Assembly: GCA_001563335.1 (NCBI GenBank)
Contig: LRSL01000018.1
Coordinates: 1-38,307 of the forward strand
DNA: 38,307 bases
DNA from: Candidatus Thorarchaeota archaeon SMTZ1-45
Lineage (GTDB): Archaea > Asgardarchaeota > Thorarchaeia > Thorarchaeales > Thorarchaeaceae
Reading direction: 5' to 3'
The position numbers were made by a program, and so were the translations under genes. A model generated the notes under the pieces. It saw only the letters and a program-made list of their open reading frames with translations. It ran no database searches and was not told where the DNA came from. Positions 1 through 8,355 of the stretch are shown piece by piece; positions within the stretch are counted from its first letter, which is position 1; the number at the start of each line of letters is the position of its first letter.

Positions 1-1
1 T

Positions 2-1045
2 GGCATCGCGTCGGGTTTGGAAGCAAGTATGCTAGAAGACACCAGATACGTTTTGGACGTTCTGGAAAAGAGTAGCGTAGATTTGGTTGTCGAGGATAAT
101 ATATTCGACCTTCCGAAAGGTATCGATAGAGCTCCAATTAGAAAAATGGACGCAGATGTTCTAATTATAGTTGGTTCAGATAGATTGCTTCTTAAGAAAC
201 TTCTAGATCTTAGACAAACAGATATTCCGATACTACCGCTTTCATCGAAAGGTCAGCCAGATTTCCTCTTCGAAATATCAGCCACTAATTTCGATGGTGT
301 TATTGGAGACCTTCTGAAGAATAATTGGAAAAAAGAGGAACATAGGCGTTTGATTGCTGAAATATCAGGAAAAGAAACTCCACCATTATTAAACGACATT
401 GGTATTTTTGCCAGAAGAAGTGCCACCCTCATTCGATATTCTTTACTCATTAATGATGAACATTTTTGGAAAGATGGTAGTGATGGATTGATAATTGCAA
501 CCCCTACAGGTAGTACAGCTTATTCTCTTAGTGTGGGAGGACCAATTATTCTAACCTCTTCACTAGTTTTTTCTATAATTCCTGTGAACAGCATAAATCC
601 ATCAAGGAGACCTCTTGTACTCTCAGATGAGATGAAGATTGAAATTAGGGATTTGACCAGCTCAGTGGCCATTGAGGCTGTTCTTGATGGACAGATAAGG
701 AGAAAGGTGGACAATCATCCGGTAATAATTAGAAAATCAGACTCAAGTGCCATGTTCGTGAAGTTCTCTGAAGAACGAGTCGAAGAACTTCGAGGGAAGC
801 TTCTAAGTAAAACGGAAACAGCAGAAGATGTGGCTCATGAGATGCCCCCTAGTGCGAAACTTGTGTTTAAAGTGCTTGAGTATCGAGGACAACTTAGTCA
901 AAAGGAGATTATCGAAGAAACCATGCTTCCTCCCCGTACTGTTAGATATGCTCTTTCACTTCTAATGAGTGAAGGACTAGTTAAGAAAAAACTCTCACTA
1001 AGAGATAGTAGACAGGGTTTCTATCATGTTACCAACAAAGCCTAA
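2..1045 (+). CDS. NAD kinase-like protein fused to a C-terminal winged helix (5' partial)
   Basis: The reading frame is open to the left edge, so the gene starts outside the window; the TTG at 17 is probably internal because the residues before it (GIASGLEAS) look like the first strand of the NAD-kinase fold. NAD kinases (PF01513/PF20143) phosphorylate NAD to NADP. Counting from the TTG, the C-terminal nucleotide-binding core is clear: SDGLIIATPTGSTAYSLSVG at about 155-174 and an LLND motif at 124-127. The usual GGDGT loop is changed to GSDR at 53-56, keeping only the Asp. Residues about 275-340 form a helix-turn-helix (PPRTVRYALSLLMSEGLVKK). A kinase core with a winged helix suggests an NAD(P)-sensing regulator or a divergent kinase; catalytic activity is uncertain. 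Confidence 0.8.
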   Translation, partial: GIASGLEASMLEDTRYVLDVLEKSSVDLVVEDNIFDLPKGIDRAPIRKMDADVLIIVGSDRLLLKKLLDLRQTDIPILPLSSKGQPDFLFEISATNFDGVIGDLLKNNWKKEEHRRLIAEISGKETPPLLNDIGIFARRSATLIRYSLLINDEHFWKDGSDGLIIATPTGSTAYSLSVGGPIILTSSLVFSIIPVNSINPSRRPLVLSDEMKIEIRDLTSSVAIEAVLDGQIRRKVDNHPVIIRKSDSSAMFVKFSEERVEELRGKLLSKTETAEDVAHEMPPSAKLVFKVLEYRGQLSQKEIIEETMLPPRTVRYALSLLMSEGLVKKKLSLRDSRQGFYHVTNKA

Positions 1046-1081
1046 GAAGGGCACATACATCAAAAAGCATGCTGAAATCAT

Positions 1082-3229
1082 GTGATTACAATGACTGCAA
1101 TGAAAGGCTTTCCAAAAACAAAAAATAAAGTAATCAACGAAATCTTCAATCAAGCAAAGGAAGACCTCAACCTAGTAAAGAAAGGAGAAAAGATTCCAGA
1201 TAAGAATGGCTTTTTTGATGAATCAAGAGAGTTCATTATCTTTGAGATTGCTAAAGCAAACGATATTCCAACTGAGGGTCTTGTAAAAGCTGAAAAAACA
1301 AATACTGTGTTGATGCAGATCTTCAGAGATATCCATGATAATCCAGCCCTATCTGATATTATTCAGTCAATGACATTATGCTTGTATGGCTTTCTTCTTG
1401 GAAGCTACAACGAGGAGGATTTCAGATATCTCTACAGATACTCACTTCGTTATGTTCGTAATCAGAGCCAAATTGAGAGTTGGTTACGTAAAGCACTGAT
1501 ATTTATAGCAGCAACCCGAAATGACTCCGCCAAAGATGTTATGTTTCATGTTAGATGGTGGCTTCGATTTCTTGGGGCGCCGGTCTTCAATCCAGGGCTA
1601 TTTAGTGATGTTAGTGAGCAGTTAGGTGTTGATATCAAATCGCTTTTAGATTCAGACGAACTTAGGCTCGTTGATGCAATCACACGTCATCCAGAGTATG
1701 TTAGAGAAGCTGTTGAGGGAAAACCATTCAGAGAGGTAATGGATGCATGCAGAGAGTGGACTCCAGATGTTTTGCTATCAGAGCTACTTGCTGTAGCACA
1801 AGAGCATGTTTATACTGAAAGTAAGGACTTAGTAACACAGGATATGAGTGTCAATAAGTCAATAGAGGTAATGAAGAAGCACTTTGAAAAAACTAAGTTC
1901 CAGAGTCATAAGAATGCAGTTTTACCAGTACGACTACAACAGCTAGAACACCCACCTCCTGGAGAAGCAATTGATCCAGTGATATTTGAACTGATTCCAC
2001 AGAAACTCAGAATGTGTCTACTACCCTCTGTGGCATATTCAAGCAAAACAAAGAGGATTGAAATTATATTTCTAGGAGGACCAGAAATTGGAAGAAGTGG
2101 AATTCTAATTAAAACAGACACCGGAGGCGTACTTCTTGATTATGGACTCTCAGTGTCAAATCATATGATCCCAGAATGGGTTCCAGAGCTTGAAATGATT
2201 GATACAATCCTTGTTAGCCATGGTCATCTAGATCATCTAGGAGGTTTGCCTGTTCTCTTTGATACATTCAATGGCAAATGGTGCTCTGTTGGACCAACAG
2301 GAGGTATTGCAAAAGCACTATTAATTGATGCAGTCAAAGTAGGGACTCCATTTCCACCTAGAAGGTTCAATAAATTGGACATGATTTCTCGATTCACTGA
2401 AGATAACATAAAGAAAGTCACTGATAATCATGTTCGCTTAGAATTTGGTAAAAGCAATGAAGTAGGACCTGGAATTGTTGTAACGCCTATTGAAGCGTGT
2501 CATATCCCTGGTAGTGCGATATATTCGATTGACATTGAAGGTGTTAAGATTCTATACACAGGCGACTTCAACATGGATGAGTCAGTTCTCTTCGCCGGAG
2601 CAAACATTCCCACTGATTCGGATTACGTGATATTCGATGGCACATACTGGGGAAGAGAGGATTTTGATCGAACGAGAGTGAATGACTCGATTAGTGATAC
2701 AGCTGCAAATTATGGACCATTGATAATTCCAAGTTTTGCTGTTGGGCGTTCACAGGAGATGCTCATGATTCTTGAAAATCTAGGGATTACAAAGAATCGC
2801 AATGTTATGGTAGCAGGAATGGCAGAACGCATAACAAATCTTGTTGGAGTAAAGGGACACTGGAGTGGTATGAAGAAGAATAAAGTGCATCTTGATAAAG
2901 AGGATGTACTCGTTGCTGGAGGAGGTATGATGGGAGGCGGCCTCGCAAGACATCATTTCAACGAACAAAGAGAGAATCACAAAGCTGCTGTAATCTTATG
3001 CGGATATTTAGCCCCACGAACTCCTGGGTGGAACTTACTTCATGGCTACGAACCTCATGAATGCAAAATGGTGTATGCTAGACTTAGTGCACACTCTTCG
3101 TCAACCAATCTTCAATCCTTCATCAACACATGCACTGGAAAGAAAATAATGGTTCATACCCCAACGCAAATTGCACCTAAGGGTATAATGATACCGGAGT
3201 ATAGAGAGAGAATCATGATTAAACCATGA
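1082..3229 (+). CDS. beta-CASP metallo-beta-lactamase (CPSF/RNase J-like nuclease) with unassigned N-terminal region
   Basis: The C-terminal half (about residue 335 onward) is a beta-CASP metallo-beta-lactamase: SHGHLDHLGG with H380, H382, D384 and H385; a later histidine in ACHIPGSAIYSI; YTGDFN with D495; beta-CASP motif A in FDGTYW (D519); motif B in LSAHSS (H671); motif C in VHTP (H692). A His in motif C is typical of RNA-cutting members such as CPSF73 and RNase J, so this is likely an RNA endo- or exonuclease in the cytoplasm. The first ~330 residues are mostly helical, carry no KH domains as in archaeal aCPSF1, and are not recognised. Start is uncertain: GTG 1082, ATG 1091 and ATG 1100 are in frame. 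It converges on the GTPase gene with only 2 nt between the stop codons. Confidence 0.85.
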   Translation: MITMTAMKGFPKTKNKVINEIFNQAKEDLNLVKKGEKIPDKNGFFDESREFIIFEIAKANDIPTEGLVKAEKTNTVLMQIFRDIHDNPALSDIIQSMTLCLYGFLLGSYNEEDFRYLYRYSLRYVRNQSQIESWLRKALIFIAATRNDSAKDVMFHVRWWLRFLGAPVFNPGLFSDVSEQLGVDIKSLLDSDELRLVDAITRHPEYVREAVEGKPFREVMDACREWTPDVLLSELLAVAQEHVYTESKDLVTQDMSVNKSIEVMKKHFEKTKFQSHKNAVLPVRLQQLEHPPPGEAIDPVIFELIPQKLRMCLLPSVAYSSKTKRIEIIFLGGPEIGRSGILIKTDTGGVLLDYGLSVSNHMIPEWVPELEMIDTILVSHGHLDHLGGLPVLFDTFNGKWCSVGPTGGIAKALLIDAVKVGTPFPPRRFNKLDMISRFTEDNIKKVTDNHVRLEFGKSNEVGPGIVVTPIEACHIPGSAIYSIDIEGVKILYTGDFNMDESVLFAGANIPTDSDYVIFDGTYWGREDFDRTRVNDSISDTAANYGPLIIPSFAVGRSQEMLMILENLGITKNRNVMVAGMAERITNLVGVKGHWSGMKKNKVHLDKEDVLVAGGGMMGGGLARHHFNEQRENHKAAVILCGYLAPRTPGWNLLHGYEPHECKMVYARLSAHSSSTNLQSFINTCTGKKIMVHTPTQIAPKGIMIPEYRERIMIKP

Positions 3230-3231
3230 AA

Positions 3232-5193
3232 CTAAGCCACTACTTCTAGTACTCCATCGAGGACAAGCTTAGTAGCTACAAACTTCATAGCTGGTAGACT
3301 CACATTGAGTTTACGAACCACATCTTGTAATGGAAGTGTACCATCACAGAGATCGACAAACTTGACAACAACATTTCCATATGCTTTCTGCGTATCTTCA
3401 TCAACCTGACCTAGCTTCTTTAGATGACTTGTGGGACTTAATTCAACCTTGAAGTCAATCCAACCATATTGGTTCATTATCTGAAGGCAACCAAGCACCG
3501 TTTCACGAGGTAGGTCTAAACTTCGAACAAGACCACCAATGGTATCATTGCTTTCAATCGCACTCTTAACTGCCACTATCGCTTGTCCTACATCCCGGTT
3601 TTTGAAAGGTAGAGGTTTCCCTGCTTCACGTGAGCGAACGATATAATCAAAGCTTATAGGTTTCACGGGCATACGTACAAGCACATTAAAGATGGTTGGT
3701 TCGAATACATCTGCATTTCCATTCCATGAGTCCCAAATATCTTGGTATTTTTGTTCAATCTCAAACAAGAGAGAAGTTAGTGTGCTTCTCTGTTCATCTT
3801 CTTCACTATCATTTGTAACAATGAGAGCAAGCATAAAATGCTTGGACTTCTCAATCATTACTAGATTCCCTTCATGTTCAATTGTTTCAAGGGCGTCTGT
3901 GGATGACCCCTCAGGAGATTCAGCATCAATTCCACCAAATGAATCAAGTGCGGAAATTAGGGACGCGACTGCATTCTTATCGATTTCATCATCGGCATAT
4001 TTAAGGTGGAAAGCAACATCAGGCATTCCTTCTTTTTGTATAATCAGTAGAAGGTGAAGAATTTTCGAGCGGTCATGAACTGCTTTAGCAACAACCTGTT
4101 TGGACACTGCTGGTTCGATTTCTGTTTCAGCAGCCTCTGCGATTTTAGCTGCCTGAGTGCTTGTCGGGATTGGGGTTTCACTAATAGCTTCGATACTACT
4201 ATCAGTATATGGGACAGTTTCAAATCCACTACTTGCAAGTCCTGGCGTCGATGCGGCAGCTGTTGGTTGTGCTCCTGGTTGATCAATCTCTTCAGTTCCT
4301 CTTCTAACAGTAATCATCTCACTGATTGGTAAGTCAGGAAGAGTGACTCCCACAGTCTTTGCAGCAACTTCAAGCATAAGTCGAATGAACTCTTCACGTC
4401 TTGATTTATCAGTAGCAACCATCGCAAAAGTTGGAGCACCCAATAGGCGCTTAATCTTATCTGCTTTCATCGATTCTGGGAGGTCTTGCTTATTGGCAAT
4501 AATGAATAATGGAACTGCTGGTGCTTCCTTACGGATATTTCGTAAGAGCGATTTGGTCTGCATTACATTCCTGAAACTTGAATCAGTAATTAGAAAGATG
4601 ACATCTGTGCCTGAAAAGTAAAAGCTCCATAGATCCTGGAATACAGCCTGTCCCGCGAAGTCCCACACGGTCACCAAGAAAGTACCGAACTGGATGGTTT
4701 CTGAAGAGTCTACTGCGACATTGATAGTGGGCACATATCCTCCAGGTGCAGGTTCTTTTCCGAATAGTAACCTAAGTAGTGTGCTTTTTCCCACACCACC
4801 GCTTCCAACAAAACTGACCTTGAATCGAGTAAAGATCAGTTCACCAAGAATGTCATCCAGATTGTCGCGGATGTAGCCAATGCTATTTCCTCGGAGTGCA
4901 GTTGAAACCCTAGCAGCGCCCTCACGAACACGATGTTGGATTACACGGTCTTCGTCACGACCATCTGTGACTAAAAGAAGAACCATGTCTCCATCTACAG
5001 ATCCATGAAAGATCTTGTGCTTCTCAGCGACGAAGACAGGTGTGTCTTGAGCGAGACCCTCTGTTGTGTAAAGGTCCATATAACCAGCAAGGAATTCTCT
5101 GATATCATCATCAAGGAAGTCAATCTTCCAAAATCTAGTTCTAACCACAACGTTACCATCAGCCTTTTCAATCAATAACACGTTGTGTATCAC
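3232..5193 (-). CDS. Longin / Ras-Arf-like small GTPase / longin / winged-helix protein
   Basis: Multi-domain GTPase of the kind abundant in Asgard archaea. Residues 1-110 resemble a longin/roadblock-like alpha-beta domain. Residues about 122-285 form a Ras-superfamily G domain with all motifs: P-loop GSGGVGKST (130-138), switch I PTINV (T156), G3 WDFAGQ (177-182), G4 NKQD (234-237), and a G5-like ATDKS (260-264). An Ala/Thr/Pro-rich linker (about 300-375) leads to a second longin-like domain (about 380-490), then two winged-helix-like units (about 520-580 and 600-653). It probably acts as a GTP switch on membranes or in a signalling complex; the specific pathway is unknown. The start is a GTG; the longin domain begins immediately after it. 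It lies 105 nt downstream of a paralogue with the same layout (5299-6993), suggesting the two proteins pair. Confidence 0.85.
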   Translation of the reverse strand: MIHNVLLIEKADGNVVVRTRFWKIDFLDDDIREFLAGYMDLYTTEGLAQDTPVFVAEKHKIFHGSVDGDMVLLLVTDGRDEDRVIQHRVREGAARVSTALRGNSIGYIRDNLDDILGELIFTRFKVSFVGSGGVGKSTLLRLLFGKEPAPGGYVPTINVAVDSSETIQFGTFLVTVWDFAGQAVFQDLWSFYFSGTDVIFLITDSSFRNVMQTKSLLRNIRKEAPAVPLFIIANKQDLPESMKADKIKRLLGAPTFAMVATDKSRREEFIRLMLEVAAKTVGVTLPDLPISEMITVRRGTEEIDQPGAQPTAAASTPGLASSGFETVPYTDSSIEAISETPIPTSTQAAKIAEAAETEIEPAVSKQVVAKAVHDRSKILHLLLIIQKEGMPDVAFHLKYADDEIDKNAVASLISALDSFGGIDAESPEGSSTDALETIEHEGNLVMIEKSKHFMLALIVTNDSEEDEQRSTLTSLLFEIEQKYQDIWDSWNGNADVFEPTIFNVLVRMPVKPISFDYIVRSREAGKPLPFKNRDVGQAIVAVKSAIESNDTIGGLVRSLDLPRETVLGCLQIMNQYGWIDFKVELSPTSHLKKLGQVDEDTQKAYGNVVVKFVDLCDGTLPLQDVVRKLNVSLPAMKFVATKLVLDGVLEVVA

Positions 5194-5298
5194 TGGTTAC
5201 CACACTCTGTCTATTATTTTGGTAACTCGTTTTGAGTTATCTACTTTTCTTGCATTTTTCATCTTTTCTTCCATCTATGAACCTTATGTGTGCGTGCA

Positions 5299-6993
5299 TT
5301 ATCCTTCTTTTATAGTGATTATCTCTCTCCTGTGTAGTTCTGCAAAGACTGTTATTAAGACACTAGGTTGAATCCGAAGTTTTTTCGCTATATTCTCGAT
5401 TGTGCGTTTACCATCAACAAGTTTGATAATCTCATCAGCGCGAGAATATAGAGAGAGGACCTCAGTATTCGGTTTGCTGAGTAGAACTGGAACATCATCA
5501 GGTCCAATCTTCAATACGAATTGGATGGCACCCATTCTATGAAGAAGGTGAATTGCTCCTAAGACCATCTCAGGTCCTTTGCTTGGTACTAGTAATGACA
5601 TTGTTAAGGAACCATCTAGTCTATTCCATACAGCCTCGAGAAAGTCCCTGAGAGGGGCGTTCTCAAAGCGTTCCCACAGAAGAGCTCTATTTTGTTTTGG
5701 AGCCATGCGTGTAGGAATCACATTTGGGGGAAGTGTTGCTAGTAGCTTTAGAGTGAACGGGGGTGAACGGAATAGATCTGTTGGATCATCTACCACTTCA
5801 GGAATCTCATCCATGAATAGATCAGGAAGGAATGAGAATTTCTCTCTTAGAACTTCTACATCAACACCAGTTCCAGTGATTAAAGTATAAACATAATGAC
5901 CTCGTTCAATTGTGATATAATTCAAATCACCTGTTCGAAACACAGAAGTTTCAGTAGGTTTTGCTGGGTCAAACTTGAAAGCTGAGATTGCAGCTACTAT
6001 ATTCGGTGCCATTTCTAGTAGTTTCGAGCGTTCATCGTAGTAATAGCTATATGCAGCCTCTCCAGTTCGACGATCAACAACAAAGAAGGCTTGATGTCCA
6101 ACCTCTGTTTCTTCTGGTGCTTCAGGAGCAGAAATACCATCAATGGACTCATCGATCTCCCATCGTTGGTAAGCTAACTCAGGGTGCATATCTATGAAAC
6201 CTGCAATAGCCATTGAAGATAGAAGCAAATGAGTTGGTTTAGACGACACATCTGATAACTCCAATCCATAGAGATCTTCATACTCACGAGCGAGCTCAAG
6301 CTGGCTGTCAGAACCAGGCACGACAATTAGTTGTGAACTGGATCTCTCTCGTATCCTCATAACAATCTGTTCCACTCTATCAGCTGTGGGAAGTGGAGGA
6401 GAGATGACTAGGACGAATAGTGTTGTGCTTGTGAGGTCGTCCGACCAGTCTGCCTTCACAAGATTGTCTGAAGAGATGCGCATAACTTCGACAGTAAAAG
6501 GACCTATTAGTATAGGAGTCGAATAAGAACGTCCCTTTTGCCCTCTAGCCTTTAGTATGGAATCAACCGCTGTTCCTGTCTTATCTTCAAAAGAGGGGTC
6601 AACACTCGTGATGAAACACAATCGCATACGTTCCCTAAGCAGTGCATCTGCTATTGTTTCAAATTCCTCTTTGAAGTCTCGAACAGAAGTTTGTTGGATT
6701 TCCTTACTTGATGCTTCTTGAAGTCGTTTCATTCTTTCAATATCTGGTTCGGTTATTAAATCAGAATCTGATAACCCTACAATAATGGTGACCTCACTCA
6801 CCTTGCAAATGCAGGTGTTTTTTCCCTCAATTTCTGTTGTGACAAATTCTCGAGCAGAGTCTTCCTGCATTAGCTTGTAGTAGGATTCAACCACGAGTTG
6901 AAGGAACTCATCAGTTGCTTTCTCTTTACTAAAGGATATAGATGCTAATGCTTTGGACCCTAGAAGGTCAAAAAGGACAGCATTAACAATCAT
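5299..6993 (-). CDS. Degenerate-GTPase paralogue: longin / pseudo-GTPase / longin / winged helix
   Basis: Start chosen at ATG 6993: the longin-like domain begins there (MIVNAVLFDLLGS, matching the start of the neighbouring GTPase) and GAGGAT lies upstream; an in-frame TTG at 7017 would add 8 residues. Domain order follows the neighbour: longin (1-110), a G-domain-like region (120-270), a second longin (about 295-400) and winged helices (about 430-563). In the middle region the secondary-structure pattern is kept but the P-loop is replaced by ITSVDPSFEDKTG (128-140), G3 by RISSDNLVKAD, and the NKxD motif by VVPGSDSQ. GTP binding is therefore unlikely. It probably serves as the inactive partner of the downstream GTPase, as in other active/inactive GTPase pairs; this is inference. 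It is the upstream gene of the two. Confidence 0.75.
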   Translation of the reverse strand: MIVNAVLFDLLGSKALASISFSKEKATDEFLQLVVESYYKLMQEDSAREFVTTEIEGKNTCICKVSEVTIIVGLSDSDLITEPDIERMKRLQEASSKEIQQTSVRDFKEEFETIADALLRERMRLCFITSVDPSFEDKTGTAVDSILKARGQKGRSYSTPILIGPFTVEVMRISSDNLVKADWSDDLTSTTLFVLVISPPLPTADRVEQIVMRIRERSSSQLIVVPGSDSQLELAREYEDLYGLELSDVSSKPTHLLLSSMAIAGFIDMHPELAYQRWEIDESIDGISAPEAPEETEVGHQAFFVVDRRTGEAAYSYYYDERSKLLEMAPNIVAAISAFKFDPAKPTETSVFRTGDLNYITIERGHYVYTLITGTGVDVEVLREKFSFLPDLFMDEIPEVVDDPTDLFRSPPFTLKLLATLPPNVIPTRMAPKQNRALLWERFENAPLRDFLEAVWNRLDGSLTMSLLVPSKGPEMVLGAIHLLHRMGAIQFVLKIGPDDVPVLLSKPNTEVLSLYSRADEIIKLVDGKRTIENIAKKLRIQPSVLITVFAELHRREIITIKEG

Positions 6994-7063
6994 AACTGAA
7001 TCATCCTCTTCAATCAAACAATGGGACTTGCGCTCGCCAACGCATCATATAACCCTTCACTAA

Positions 7064-8302
7064 TCAACCTTGTTCGGTTCTCCTTTTGAGAAAATCCTCG
7101 AATGATATTAATTCACGCATTAACCTTTGATAGTCAGATGCAATCCAATTAGTATCATATTCAATAATGTCTTCTCCACCTCCTGAAATTATTGGTGGTA
7201 AATCTGAAATCGCTTCGAACACATTTACAGGGGGTGGTAAATCTTTAGAACCAAGTCTAGCATCAATTCGATTTTTTCCTCGGATAATAGGAGAAAAGTA
7301 CCTTCTAAGTAATTGTTTGCGTTTTTCGTTTCTCACACCAATAACAAACACACGTCTTCGTCTCTGTGGAACGCCAAATTCCTCAGAATGGAGGTTGAGT
7401 AAACTTACTGCATATTCCTCTTTTTCCAGAGTTCTAACAATTGAATTCAAAACTTGACCTTGCTTAGTCCATTTCAATCCTGGGACATTCTCAATCACAA
7501 TTTGATCAGGCTGAAGAACATTAACAAATTCAAGCATACGAAAGACAAGACTGTTTCGAGGGTCGATTGTGTTTCTATTCCCAGCAGTAGAGAAGCCTTG
7601 GCAGGGAGGGCCACCAATTAAAGTGGTCAAATGCTTTCCCGAAAGAGTATGTTCAATCTCCTCAAGAAGGTGATTTGATTGATTAATGATATGAAGGTCA
7701 GCTTGTATCACTTTCGTGTCTGGATGATTGTAGGTATAGGTCTTGCACATATTGGTATTGAAATCAGACGCCACAATTACCTTGTTTCCAGCTTGAACAA
7801 AACCATCCGAGAGACCACCGGCCCCTGAGAATAAATCAACAACCAAACCTGCTTTTAGGACTGAAGCTACCGCTCTTGCTAATAAAGGAGGAACTGCATT
7901 TCCTATCTGCTTATATCTCGAGGTATAGCTCCCAAGGAACCTATATCGATCTGAAAAAGATTGGAGTCGGGCAGCTTCACGCATTGAGATTAATCGATTC
8001 TGTTCTGGATGAATGAAAGTACCATTCCCTGGACGATTGAAGTATGTATTTATTGTATAACTTGGCAGGTCATGCTTCAGTCGACCATAATATGTAGTTC
8101 TACCCCCAGAATTGTGTATTTGAGTAAGGCGGGCAGATTTCTGAATAACTCTCAGAGGAATATCTTGCCAATTGCCTCCTTGAGGAACTGATTGTATTAT
8201 CTCCACATCAAGCTCACTTAATGATGAACAGACATGATTATACAATAGCTTCAAGGATTCACAGGTGGCCTGATCAACTATGGGTAGTGAAATAGATGTC
8301 AC
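7064..8302 (-). CDS. Circularly permuted C5-cytosine DNA methyltransferase
   Basis: Transfers methyl from S-adenosylmethionine to C5 of cytosine in a specific DNA site. All key motifs of the family (PF00145) are visible but the order is permuted: motif IX REAARLQSF (108-116) and motif X with YKQIGNAVPP (130-139) come first, followed by motif I DLFSGAGGL (156-164), motif IV GGPPCQGFS (230-238, catalytic C234), motif VI ENVPG (271-275) and motif VIII QRRRRVFVIG (313-322). The C-terminal NVFEAISDLPPI is what normally precedes the target-recognition domain, so the break falls inside that domain. M.BssHII is a known permuted example. Start is GTG. It lies 53 nt downstream of an adenine methyltransferase on the same strand and probably shares its transcript and target site. 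Confidence 0.9.
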   Translation of the reverse strand: MTSISLPIVDQATCESLKLLYNHVCSSLSELDVEIIQSVPQGGNWQDIPLRVIQKSARLTQIHNSGGRTTYYGRLKHDLPSYTINTYFNRPGNGTFIHPEQNRLISMREAARLQSFSDRYRFLGSYTSRYKQIGNAVPPLLARAVASVLKAGLVVDLFSGAGGLSDGFVQAGNKVIVASDFNTNMCKTYTYNHPDTKVIQADLHIINQSNHLLEEIEHTLSGKHLTTLIGGPPCQGFSTAGNRNTIDPRNSLVFRMLEFVNVLQPDQIVIENVPGLKWTKQGQVLNSIVRTLEKEEYAVSLLNLHSEEFGVPQRRRRVFVIGVRNEKRKQLLRRYFSPIIRGKNRIDARLGSKDLPPPVNVFEAISDLPPIISGGGEDIIEYDTNWIASDYQRLMRELISFEDFLKRRTEQG

Positions 8303-8355
8303 GGGAACCAGTCACTTTACCACGATGTAAAATCTTTGTAAGACAATCAACAACT

